Assembly (NCBI GenBank): GCA_035719105.1 | Contig: DASTGN010000005.1 | Span: 39,754 to 103,753, forward strand | Direction: 5' to 3' | Source: UBA8389 sp035719105 | GTDB lineage: Bacteria; Bacteroidota; Bacteroidia; Bacteroidales; UBA1402 | Length of the DNA: 64,000 bases | In this document: one piece after another, positions 9,690 through 17,848 of the stretch | Position numbering within the stretch: the first letter of the stretch is position 1 | How the letters are laid out: every line of letters starts with the position of its first letter | Made by a program: the position numbers and the translations under genes | Notes under the pieces: model-generated | Databases searched by the model: none | What the model saw: only the letters and a program-made list of their open reading frames with translations | What the model was told of the DNA's origin: nothing

Positions 9690-9709
9690 GGACCTCATTC
9701 GTGAGGTCC
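9690..9709 (+). terminator. Hairpin after ssb
   Basis: GGACCTCA-TTCG-TGAGGTCC is a perfect 8-bp stem with a TTCG tetraloop, 16 bases beyond the ssb stop. No T-run follows, so it may stabilise the mRNA end rather than terminate. Confidence 0.55.
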
Positions 9710-9745
9710 AGCATTCAGAGGCTAATTATCACATAAAATTGGATT

Positions 9746-10381
9746 ATGGCGGTTCATTTGATCGAGCAAACAGATCATTATCAGCTCGGTATTTGGAAAA
9801 TAGAAGAGGACGAAGCCCAATTGTTGGAACTTACCGGCATCTCAGAATCTCCTAAATTGGCGAATGCAATCAGAAGACAAGAATACCTTGCAGTCCGGGC
9901 AATGGCTCGTGTAATGGGTATTGAGCCAACGGACATCGCTTATCTGCCTTCCGGAAAACCCTATTTGATCAACCACCAATCAACCATCAGCATTTCTCAT
10001 ACCAAAAATTTCGTAGCGGTACTGCTGAGCGCACATGCCTTGGCAGGTGTGGATGTGGAACACCGTTCAGAAAGAATCCGAAAGATTCGACATAAGTTCA
10101 TGCATCCAGACGAAGAACACCAGCTGAAACAACTCAGCGACCCGAACAGTGAAACCGTCGGTTTGTTATTGCACTGGTGCGCTAAAGAGTCACTGTTCAA
10201 GGCCATCCCAGAAGAAGGCGTCGATTTCGTTCAAGAATTACGAATCAGCCATTTGACCTCCTTGGGATGGTCTGGAATGTGCAATGGTCGATTTATGCGA
10301 ACCAACGAAACCTTTCAAATTGATTACCTTATTCAGGATGAATTCGTCCTTACCTGTTCTTTTTCAACAGAATCCAAATAA
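9746..10381 (+). CDS. 4'-phosphopantetheinyl transferase superfamily protein
   Basis: 211 residues. The Sfp/AcpT-type motifs are present: SISHTKNFVAVLLS, AGVDVEH with the magnesium-binding aspartate, and WCAKESLFKA with the catalytic Glu and Lys. The enzyme moves the phosphopantetheine arm from CoA to a serine of a carrier protein; the partner cannot be told from this locus. Its 3' end overlaps the convergent FecCD-type permease gene by 32 bp. Confidence 0.9.
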   Translation: MAVHLIEQTDHYQLGIWKIEEDEAQLLELTGISESPKLANAIRRQEYLAVRAMARVMGIEPTDIAYLPSGKPYLINHQSTISISHTKNFVAVLLSAHALAGVDVEHRSERIRKIRHKFMHPDEEHQLKQLSDPNSETVGLLLHWCAKESLFKAIPEEGVDFVQELRISHLTSLGWSGMCNGRFMRTNETFQIDYLIQDEFVLTCSFSTESK

Positions 10382-11351
10382 TCATCGGAGCTCCGAACAA
10401 AGCAGTGACCGAATTGATGGGTAAAGCATTGCTAAGGAACGGACTTTGTGAAATACAATCGCAAAGCAACATCAAACTGGCACCGCAAAGAAAAGAGGCT
10501 GGAAGTATCATGCGATGATTCCAACTTTTGAAAAGTCCACGAGCAAGGTGTGGAACGGTAATGCCAACAAAACCAATGGGGCCAGCGAAGGCTGTCACAC
10601 CGCCAGCCAAAAGCGCAGTCGACAGGATAATCAAAAAACGAGTTCTAGGGATGGAAACGCCCAGTCCTTTGGCATAGTGTTCACCCAACAGCATGGCATT
10701 CAGTGATTTTTGCAAAAAAACGGCTAATAATAAACCGAGGGCCACAACAATAAGTAAAACTGGGAAAAGTTTCCATGTAACAGCACTCAAGCTACCAAAG
10801 GTCCAAATGACAAACACTTTTAGGGTGTCAGGGTTGCTTACGTTTTGCAACAGACTGACCACGGAAGAAGCTATATAGCCAAACATCATTCCGACAATGA
10901 GTAGCGAAACCAAGTCTGGCACCCGAACCGAGGCCAGGAGCACCAGCAACAAAACAACTACAGCACCGACAACAGAAGCGACGACTAAGCCCCAGGAACC
11001 AAAACCCAAAATAAAAACACCAACGCCAGAGGTAAACATGGTGACCAAAGCTACACCCAAGCTCGCTCCAGCATTGACGCCCAACACATCAGGGCCAGCC
11101 AGAGGATTCCGGAACAAAGTCTGCATCAAAAGCCCGGCAACGGATAAAGCGGCACCGGCTAAAATAGCGGTCAAAGCTTTGGGCAAACGGTAGCCGAAAA
11201 GAATTTCGCGATAAATGGAATCACCTTCGTTCAAAAAAGCCGTGTAAAAATCTTTAAGGGGAATTTGAACGCTGCCAACGACTAGATCCAGTAGGAACAA
11301 CACGACTAAGATCAAACTCAGCATCAAGAACAATAGGCTGTTACGGCTCAT
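10350..11351 (-). CDS. FecCD-family iron-complex ABC transporter permease
   Basis: 333 residues with about nine or ten membrane segments, typical of BtuC/FecCD permeases. Recognisable pieces are FGYRLPKALTAILAGAALSV, LAGPDVLGVNAGASLGV and AFAGPIGFVGITVPHLAR. It would move an iron chelate or corrinoid across the inner membrane. It lies 22 bp downstream of the binding-protein gene. The ATPase gene that completes such transporters is not adjacent; the next gene is the convergent phosphopantetheinyl transferase. Confidence 0.92.
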   Translation of the reverse strand: MSRNSLLFLMLSLILVVLFLLDLVVGSVQIPLKDFYTAFLNEGDSIYREILFGYRLPKALTAILAGAALSVAGLLMQTLFRNPLAGPDVLGVNAGASLGVALVTMFTSGVGVFILGFGSWGLVVASVVGAVVVLLLVLLASVRVPDLVSLLIVGMMFGYIASSVVSLLQNVSNPDTLKVFVIWTFGSLSAVTWKLFPVLLIVVALGLLLAVFLQKSLNAMLLGEHYAKGLGVSIPRTRFLIILSTALLAGGVTAFAGPIGFVGITVPHLARGLFKSWNHRMILPASFLCGASLMLLCDCISQSPFLSNALPINSVTALFGAPMIIWILLKKNR

Positions 11352-11373
11352 TTCAACGAAATTTCAGGCTAAG

Positions 11374-12513
11374 TTATCGTAATTTTCTCAAATAATGCCA
11401 AGGAGCATCGGGCAACAGTTCCGGATGGAACGCTTTTATATAATCAGACAAGAGCTTATCGGGGTTAGCCACAGCGCTTTCCCAAAAATCATTGCCACCC
11501 TCTGGTGTCGTTCGGTTGGTATAAGCGAATACATTACCTCGACGAAACGACTCAAACAAAGTGTATCGTTCATCAAACGAACGCAAGGCATCCAACGATG
11601 CACCATTGGTCACGCCCACCCAAACGTCGGCACGATTGAAATCTTTCAACACTTGCTCAAATGTAAAAGGACGACTTCCAGTGGTGGTATCGCTTTGATA
11701 TTTATACGATGCGCCGGCATCCGAAAAAAGTTGAGCCGTATAACTTTTACCTCCGGGAAGATACCAAGTCCCTCGAAAATCATCTCCCGAAAGCACTTCC
11801 GGTTTTTTCATCAAAGATGTAGCCGCCAATTTTTTAAGACGCTCATAATTGATTGAAACCGATTGAAATAAACGCTCTGCAAGAGCTTCCTGATTAAAAA
11901 AGCAGGACACAAAACGGATCCATTCTGCTCTTCCCAACAAATCCGATTCCATCCATTCATTATCATAAAGCACTGGAATACCACTTTCACGAATTCGTGC
12001 AAGATGCTCATCTTGTTGATTAAAACTATTCATCAACAAAGCCTCCGGTTTTAGAACCAGACATCGCTCCACATTTAATTGAAAAGGATCGCCCAAATCG
12101 ACCACCGATCCAGATTGGACAGCCCGTCTCAACGAGGCATTGTATATGGTCTTGGCATCGCAAATGCCTTTGACTGAGGATAACACGCCCAGCTGTTCTA
12201 AAAAAGTGTACTGAGTGCAGGAACCTGAAACCAACGAACGCAGCGGAATCCTAATTCTAATTCCGTCGGCAGGAACCCGCACCGAATCATTTTCGATCAG
12301 ATAGTAACGAACCAGTTCTGCACCCTTTTTCCAGGGATCCGAAAGAATGATGCGCTTATAATGTTTGAAGTAATCGACTTTGAAACCGACAGCGTACCGA
12401 ATCTGCATGCTACTGTCTGGTAAAACTTCGAGCGAAGTTTCCATTTTAGTTTTATTGGGACCTGTGCAGGCCGATAATAAAGCTAATAACAAGACAGTCA
12501 GTAAATTTCTCAT
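11374..12513 (-). CDS. Iron-complex ABC transporter substrate-binding lipoprotein
   Basis: 379 residues beginning with a lipoprotein signal (LLALLSACTGPN, lipobox LSAC). The body has a TroA-like class III binding fold: the first lobe with LGVLSSVKGICDAKTIYN and ALLMNSF, then IPVLYDNEWMESDLLGRAEW, and the second lobe with GASYKYQSD and ADVWVG. It captures an iron chelate or similar ligand and passes it to the FecCD permease encoded 22 bp downstream. The ligand is unknown. Confidence 0.88.
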   Translation of the reverse strand: MRNLLTVLLLALLSACTGPNKTKMETSLEVLPDSSMQIRYAVGFKVDYFKHYKRIILSDPWKKGAELVRYYLIENDSVRVPADGIRIRIPLRSLVSGSCTQYTFLEQLGVLSSVKGICDAKTIYNASLRRAVQSGSVVDLGDPFQLNVERCLVLKPEALLMNSFNQQDEHLARIRESGIPVLYDNEWMESDLLGRAEWIRFVSCFFNQEALAERLFQSVSINYERLKKLAATSLMKKPEVLSGDDFRGTWYLPGGKSYTAQLFSDAGASYKYQSDTTTGSRPFTFEQVLKDFNRADVWVGVTNGASLDALRSFDERYTLFESFRRGNVFAYTNRTTPEGGNDFWESAVANPDKLLSDYIKAFHPELLPDAPWHYLRKLR

Positions 12514-12538
12514 CCTAAGGTAAAATGGTCAGGTACAA

Positions 12539-12563
12539 AAAAGGAGTCCTTTCAGACTCCTTT
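12539..12563 (-). terminator. Terminator after secG
   Basis: AAAGGAGTC and GACTCCTTT form a 9-bp stem with a 5-nt loop; minus-strand reading continues into TTTTTTGTACC. It ends the sigma-54 activator/lptE/TPR/secG operon. Confidence 0.75.
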
Positions 12564-12596
12564 CGGTGATGCGATGTCTTTGAAAAAACAAAGCGA

Positions 12597-12992
12597 TTAT
12601 TTTTGGGCGGCAGGAGCAGCAGGAGCGGGTGCTTCCTGAGATGCCGGAGCAGGCTGACCTTTGGTCGCAGCTGCATTGTTGAATCCAGGGTTGTTCAAAT
12701 TCGGATCCACCTTCACAGCATTTTCAACTTCATTTTTGATGATGGATTGTTTGGCCTGAACTTCGTCCGAAGTAGTGATGAAACCAGCAGATACAATGCA
12801 AAGCAAAGCTACCGTCAAAGCTAGTGTCCAAGTTGCTTTTTCCAAAAAGTCGGTCGTTTTGCGAACGCCCATCACTTGATTGGAGGCGGAAAATCCGGAA
12901 GAAAGACCACCACCCTTGGAGTTTTGAACCAAAACGATCAAAATCAAGAGAAGAGCAGCAAGGAAAATTAGAATGGTTATGGCCAGGTACAT
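12597..12992 (-). CDS. secG: Preprotein translocase subunit SecG
   Basis: 131 residues. Two membrane helices flank the conserved cytoplasmic loop (VLVQNSKGGGLSSGF and NQVMGVRKTTDFLEKATW). The Ala/Pro/Gln-rich C-terminal extension is usual in Bacteroidota. SecG assists SecYE-dependent export. It is the last gene of a four-gene operon, 23 bp after the TPR gene, and a terminator follows. Confidence 0.95.
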   Translation of the reverse strand: MYLAITILIFLAALLLILIVLVQNSKGGGLSSGFSASNQVMGVRKTTDFLEKATWTLALTVALLCIVSAGFITTSDEVQAKQSIIKNEVENAVKVDPNLNNPGFNNAAATKGQPAPASQEAPAPAAPAAQK

Positions 12993-13015
12993 ATTACAAT
13001 TATTTTTAAGGGTAA

Positions 13016-13843
13016 CTATTTCTTGATGTGAATAATCAGTTTCTCTAGGAATCGAATTTGGTCTGCAAAGTAAACATTTTTTTCCGGATATTTCAAGCTT
13101 AAACCCTTGAATATTTCGAGCGCACGATCATATCGTTTCTGTTTGAGGTAAATTTTTGCAAGCGTGTCTGTAAAGGAGTCTTCAGGCAAGTTGAAGGAAG
13201 AAACCATTTGTTCCAAAGCAGCTACTTCTTCGATGGAAACCTCCTCTCCCACTTTTTCAGCATCAGGCTTTAAACGGATTTTTGCATCGTTATTGGCAGA
13301 ACTCATCAGAAACTGATCAATCAATTCCTGACCATTCATAGGCTGAACCGATTCTACAGGAATATTTTCTGGTTGCATGGATAAAAATTCCGCATAATTC
13401 AACACAAATTCACCCTCCGGTTTGGGAGCCGACTGCTTCAAGGGAACATCGTTATCCTGGGAATCGTTAAGCAGAGCACCAGAAAAAGTTTCGGCCTCTT
13501 CTGGTACCGGAGCCATGGTCGGGGTACTTCCTTGTAAAAACCGATCAATCAGGGAGAAACCACCAGACTCGAGTGGAGCCGCTTTGGGATTTTCCAACCG
13601 TTCCGGCAGATTTTTTCCTTCAATAAAATAATACAGTCGACGACGATCAGGGGCAGAAATAGCCGTCCTAATGAGCGAAGCCGAGAAGTGTAAATCATTC
13701 AGATTCAGCAGACTCTTCAGATAAAGCATTCGGACAATGGTGAAACAAGGATACTCCTCCATCACACTTTTCAGTTGAAGCATGCTTTCCCGGTTCAATT
13801 GGGAAGGGTCATTGATCCATTTTGTGATGTCTTCCGGTTTCAT
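13016..13843 (-). CDS. TPR-containing hypothetical protein
   Basis: 275 residues with no signal peptide. The N-terminal 80 residues are helical, the middle is low-complexity, and the C-terminus carries a TPR-like pair (FTDTLAKIYLKQKRYDRALEIFKGL). Proteins of this kind lie between lptE and secG in many Bacteroidota, with no defined role. The start codon lies one base from the lptE stop, so the two are translationally linked. Confidence 0.8.
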   Translation of the reverse strand: MKPEDITKWINDPSQLNRESMLQLKSVMEEYPCFTIVRMLYLKSLLNLNDLHFSASLIRTAISAPDRRRLYYFIEGKNLPERLENPKAAPLESGGFSLIDRFLQGSTPTMAPVPEEAETFSGALLNDSQDNDVPLKQSAPKPEGEFVLNYAEFLSMQPENIPVESVQPMNGQELIDQFLMSSANNDAKIRLKPDAEKVGEEVSIEEVAALEQMVSSFNLPEDSFTDTLAKIYLKQKRYDRALEIFKGLSLKYPEKNVYFADQIRFLEKLIIHIKK

Positions 13844-13844
13844 C

Positions 13845-14348
13845 TTACCAATTGGCTACTGTTTTATTGAAAATAGCTTCGGAAATTTCTTTCGTAATTT
13901 CTTGCAAAAGGACATCCTGAACGTCTTCCAACATGCTTGTGGCGCTAAATTGACGGAAAGCTGTGAATTTTTGCTCAAAATTCTCTTTTTCGTCGGTTGT
14001 ATTGGTGAAACGAACGTTGACTGTGATGGTCAATTTTGTTTCAGAAGCGTAACCATCAGCCTGTTGTGCCATAGGGGTAAGATCCCAACCTACAATTTCA
14101 CCCTCCAGTTGCAAATCACCTTCCTTAGGCTTCATTTTCAGTTTGGTCTGAGTGATGAACTTCTCTTTCAATCCTTCTGTAAAAGATTGAGCAAAAGGAG
14201 GATAGACATATGAAGCCTGATTCGGGAATTCCTGAATGGAAATGGATTTGACGCGTGAATAATCGATGGAAGCACCATTCAACTTATAGGATATGGTACA
14301 ACCGGAAAGCATCAACAAAGGGAAAAATAGCAACAAAAAACGTTTCAC
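13845..14348 (-). CDS. lptE: LptE-like LPS-assembly lipoprotein
   Basis: 167 residues. The lipoprotein signal MKRFLLLFFPLLMLSGCTI has the lipobox LSGC. The mature part (YKLNGASIDYSRVKSISIQE, then a region where FTEGLKEKF precedes strands GDLQLEGEIVGWDLTPMA) matches the Bacteroidota LptE family. LptE plugs the LptD barrel that places LPS in the outer membrane. It lies 2 bp from the sigma-54 activator gene. Confidence 0.85.
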   Translation of the reverse strand: MKRFLLLFFPLLMLSGCTISYKLNGASIDYSRVKSISIQEFPNQASYVYPPFAQSFTEGLKEKFITQTKLKMKPKEGDLQLEGEIVGWDLTPMAQQADGYASETKLTITVNVRFTNTTDEKENFEQKFTAFRQFSATSMLEDVQDVLLQEITKEISEAIFNKTVANW

Positions 14349-14350
14349 GA

Positions 14351-15559
14351 TCAGTCTAATTTGTATTCTTTAATCTTACGATACAAGGTGCGCTCGGAAA
14401 TATTCAAATCGGAGGCAGCGTTTTTCCGTTTGCCACCATTGCGATCCAATGCCTTGCGAATGGCTTCTTTTTCCATTTCCTCCAGGGAGTAGGATTCTTC
14501 CACGTATTCCTCCGTATCCTCGATGTTGTGCACAGCAGGACGAAAAGTGGCAGCCTCAGGAGCGTGAAAGGTGGCAAAATTGCTGAAATCCTTTTCAGAA
14601 ACGGGATTCTCCACGCCATTTTTATCCATTAAATCGTTTACCAGCAACTTGAGCTCATTCATGTCTTTTTTCATATCAAACAACACTTGATACAAAATTT
14701 CCCGTTCATTCGCGAAGGAACGGTTATCAACTGGTCGAGACGGCCCACCGGCATACAAAGCAGGAATCTTCTCGAACGAACTATCCGGCAGATAAGAACG
14801 CAGAATGTTGGAAGAAATTTCCCGTTGCTGTTCAATGATGGAAATCTGTTCGGCTATATTCTTGAGCTGTCGAATGTTACCCGGCCAGCGGTAAGAAGTC
14901 AACACCGATTTGGCGTCATCCGTCAGTTGCACGGTTGGCATTCTGTATTTTTCTGCAAAATCGGCGGCAAATTTTCGAAACAAGCGCAAGATATCATCCG
15001 GTCGGTCACGCAGGGGCGGAACACAGATGGGCACCGTGTTCAACCGATAATAGAGATCTTCGCGGAAATGATTGGTTTGAATGGCTTCACCCATATTGAT
15101 GTTGGTGGCAGCCACAATGCGTACGTTGGTTTTTTGAGTCTTGGAAGAACCGACCCGGATGAATTCACCGGATTCAAGCACACGCAACAACCTGGCTTGA
15201 GTAGACAAAGGCAATTCCCCCACTTCATCCAAAAAAATGGTTCCACCATCGGCTACTTCAAAATAACCCTTACGGTCGGCCAAAGCGCCAGTAAAGGAAC
15301 CCTTTTCATGACCGAAAAGCTCGGAGTCGATGGTCCCCTCAGGAATGGCACCACAGTTTACGGCAATATAGGGACCGTGCTTGCGATGGCTGAACTGATG
15401 AATAATCTGCGGAAAGCTTTCCTTCCCCACCCCGCTTTCGCCAGTAATGAGTACGGACAAATCCGTCGGTGCAACTTGCACCGCCACATCAATGGCACGG
15501 TTTAGCTCGGGAGCATTGCCTATGATGCCGAATCGTTGTTTAACGCTCTGGATATCCAC
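14351..15559 (-). CDS. Sigma-54-dependent transcriptional activator without receiver domain
   Basis: 402 residues. The AAA+ domain starts almost at the N-terminus, with Walker A GESGVGKE, Walker B GGTIFLDEVGEL and the arginine-finger region. The sigma-54 contact loop reads GSFTGA rather than GAFTGA. The C-terminal Fis-type helix-turn-helix ends at RTLYRKIKEYKLD. There is no N-terminal sensory or receiver domain, so activity is probably set by expression or a partner. First gene of the lptE/TPR/secG operon, which it might control or simply travel with. Its targets are unknown. Confidence 0.92.
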   Translation of the reverse strand: MDIQSVKQRFGIIGNAPELNRAIDVAVQVAPTDLSVLITGESGVGKESFPQIIHQFSHRKHGPYIAVNCGAIPEGTIDSELFGHEKGSFTGALADRKGYFEVADGGTIFLDEVGELPLSTQARLLRVLESGEFIRVGSSKTQKTNVRIVAATNINMGEAIQTNHFREDLYYRLNTVPICVPPLRDRPDDILRLFRKFAADFAEKYRMPTVQLTDDAKSVLTSYRWPGNIRQLKNIAEQISIIEQQREISSNILRSYLPDSSFEKIPALYAGGPSRPVDNRSFANEREILYQVLFDMKKDMNELKLLVNDLMDKNGVENPVSEKDFSNFATFHAPEAATFRPAVHNIEDTEEYVEESYSLEEMEKEAIRKALDRNGGKRKNAASDLNISERTLYRKIKEYKLD

Positions 15560-15570
15560 TTTTCTATCAA

Positions 15571-16662
15571 TTATAAATCTTCGGGCACTTTCAAATCAGA
15601 AAGCTCGCCCGATTGAACAATGTGCTGTTTGCGGAGCGGATTGCTGGTCATTTCAGCATAACCGTTCCTGTTGTTGAAAACATCGCAAGCCAGGTAAAAA
15701 GCCTCGCGAAAAGACTCCTCTGAAGCGACATTCTGTCCTGCGATGGAATAAGCGGTACCATGTGCAGGTGAAGTGCGAACGATGGGCAAACCAGCTGTAT
15801 AATTCACGCCACTTTCCATGCTGAGGGCCTTGAAAGGGATCAAACCCTGATCGTGATACATAGCCAAGATGCCATCGTATTTCTTAAAATCGCCGGATCC
15901 GAAAAATCCGTCGGCTGGAATGGGACCAAAACAACAAACATGCTGTTCTTGTGCCTTGCGAACGGCTTCTGCAACAATTTCCGAATCTTCCCTTCCAATC
16001 AGCCCTTCGTCACTGGCATGTGGATTCAGTCCCAGTACGGCAATGCGTGGTTTAACGATGTTGAAATCCTTAATCAGGGACTTGTTGAGCATGCGGATCT
16101 TGGTGACCAAACTCGGTACATCCAATGCTGCAGGCACCTGTGAAAGAGGTATATGACCAGTGGCTACTGCAATTTTCATAATGGGTCCGACCATAATCAT
16201 CAAGGCAGGCTTACCATCACCGAAAACTGATTCGAGGTATTCCGTATGGCCGGGAAAAGTAAAATTCTCCGACTGAATGTTCTTCTTGTTGATAGGAGCG
16301 GTAACCAATACGTCAATCAAACCGTCCTTCAGCTCCTGACAAGCCCGTTCAAGCGCTTGGAAAGAGGCTTTGCCGGCGATTGAAGTGGATTGGGATAATT
16401 CGACTTTGACTTCGTCATCGGTACAATTCACGATGCCGATCTTTCCAACCTGAGCTTCGCGAGCGGAGCCGATGATGTTCAAATTCACGCCATTGAGGTC
16501 CAATGCCTTTTTATGATAGGCTGCGACTTTGGCTGAACCGTATATGACCACAGCTTGGTTTTCGTAAACCCTGTTGTCTGAAAGGGTCTTTAAAATCACT
16601 TCGTAACCGACACCATTGATGTCGCCCTGAGAGATTCCGACCCGTATTTTTGGAGATTCCAT
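15571..16662 (-). CDS. pdxA: 4-hydroxythreonine-4-phosphate dehydrogenase
   Basis: 363 residues. The PdxA family motifs are clear: GISQGDINGVGYEV at the N-terminus, TAPINKKN, FPGHTEYLE, the metal-binding LNPHASDEGLIGRED, MYHDQGLIPFKAL and RTSPAHGTAYSIAG. The enzyme oxidises 4-phosphohydroxy-L-threonine in the DXP-dependent vitamin B6 pathway. It lies upstream (in minus order) of the sigma-54 activator with an 11-bp gap, so read-through is likely. Confidence 0.96.
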   Translation of the reverse strand: MESPKIRVGISQGDINGVGYEVILKTLSDNRVYENQAVVIYGSAKVAAYHKKALDLNGVNLNIIGSAREAQVGKIGIVNCTDDEVKVELSQSTSIAGKASFQALERACQELKDGLIDVLVTAPINKKNIQSENFTFPGHTEYLESVFGDGKPALMIMVGPIMKIAVATGHIPLSQVPAALDVPSLVTKIRMLNKSLIKDFNIVKPRIAVLGLNPHASDEGLIGREDSEIVAEAVRKAQEQHVCCFGPIPADGFFGSGDFKKYDGILAMYHDQGLIPFKALSMESGVNYTAGLPIVRTSPAHGTAYSIAGQNVASEESFREAFYLACDVFNNRNGYAEMTSNPLRKQHIVQSGELSDLKVPEDL

Positions 16663-16744
16663 AGATGGTTTTCTGTTGATACTGACAAAATTGCCGAAAG
16701 ATACAAATAAAACCCTTTCTCAAGGATTTTTCTGTGAAATAAAT

Positions 16745-17764
16745 TTATCCTTTTTGTGTGGAGAGCAAGCCACAGGCAGCCTGAATATCTTCTCCGCGGG
16801 ACTTCCGGACTGTCGTCCTCAATCCTTTCGACGTCAGATAATCGCAAAAGGCTCGAACCGCCATTTCGTCAGTTGTTTTGAAGGGCGTATCCGGAATGGC
16901 GTGGAAACGAATCAAATTTACCCTGCAATCCAAGCCTTTCAGCAAAGCCACCAAGGCTTTAGCATGATCTGGCGTGTCGTTCAAACCCTTAAAAAGGATG
17001 TATTCGAAAGAAAGTCTTCTTTGTTTGCTGAAATCATATCGTTTTAACAACTGGATGGTTTCCTCGATGGGCCAAGCCTTTTCGGAGGGCATCCAGGACT
17101 GCCTTTGTTCAGGAACGGCTGTATGCAAACTGATGGCCAAATGACATTTACTTTCCTCCAAAAAGCGGATCAAACCGGGTCGGACCCCAATGGTAGAAAC
17201 CGTCACACGTTTTGGACTCCAGGCGAAGCCTTCGTCTGATGTCAGTACAGACAGCGCTCGCAAAACTTCCTCCACATTGTCCAACGGCTCTCCCATACCC
17301 ATAAAAACGATGTTGGTCAGCTCTGTAGATTCGGGAATGGAAAGAATCTGATTCAAAATTTCACCAGCCGAAAGCTGTCCCTGAAATCCCATACGTCCAG
17401 TCATACAGAAACCGCAATTCATTTTGCAACCCACCTGGGAAGAAACGCAAAGTGTTCCCCGATCGTCTTCGGGAATGTAAACACTTTCAATCAGTTTTCC
17501 AGCCGAAGTCTTAAACAGATATTTAACGGTTCCATCCTTGGATCGTGCCGAATGCACTGGATCCGAAAAACCCAAATCCGCACGTTCTGAAAGCAATTGT
17601 CGATTTGCTTTGGAAATGTTGGTCATTTCCTCAAAGTCCCGAACCCGCTTCACAAAAATCCATTCGTGCAACTGGGTAGCCGCATATTTCGGTAATCCCT
17701 GGTCTAAAAGCCAAGTCCGAAGCTCGTCCGGGCGTTTGCCCAATATTTGAAATTTCTCGTTCAT
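16745..17764 (-). CDS. rlmN: Dual-specificity RNA methyltransferase RlmN
   Basis: 339 residues. The radical-SAM cluster CKMNCGFCMTGRMGF, the GMGEPLDN motif, and the second methyl-carrying cysteine near the C-terminus (AACGLL) identify RlmN, which methylates C2 of adenine 2503 in 23S rRNA and A37 in some tRNAs. A strong terminator upstream separates it from the PpiD-like gene, and 82 bp separate it from pdxA. Confidence 0.96.
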   Translation of the reverse strand: MNEKFQILGKRPDELRTWLLDQGLPKYAATQLHEWIFVKRVRDFEEMTNISKANRQLLSERADLGFSDPVHSARSKDGTVKYLFKTSAGKLIESVYIPEDDRGTLCVSSQVGCKMNCGFCMTGRMGFQGQLSAGEILNQILSIPESTELTNIVFMGMGEPLDNVEEVLRALSVLTSDEGFAWSPKRVTVSTIGVRPGLIRFLEESKCHLAISLHTAVPEQRQSWMPSEKAWPIEETIQLLKRYDFSKQRRLSFEYILFKGLNDTPDHAKALVALLKGLDCRVNLIRFHAIPDTPFKTTDEMAVRAFCDYLTSKGLRTTVRKSRGEDIQAACGLLSTQKG

Positions 17765-17772
17765 TCAAAAGT

Positions 17773-17814
17773 AAAAAAAACCGAATCAATACACAAAGGT
17801 ATATGATTCGGTTT
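17773..17814 (-). terminator. Terminator of the PpiD-like gene
   Basis: AAACCGAATC and GATTCGGTTT form a 10-bp stem with a 17-nt loop; on the minus strand it is followed by TTTTTTACTTTTG. The structure lies 35 bp after the stop of the foldase gene. The loop contains TACCTTTG, which resembles a -7 box for rlmN. Confidence 0.8.
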
Positions 17815-17848
17815 GATATTTTGCAATAACCGCAAGATGCGATTTCGA

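Noticed and set aside
14687..15505. Plus-strand open frame of 272 codons
   Set aside because: It lies wholly opposite the sigma-54 activator gene, whose motifs are clear, and has no family features.
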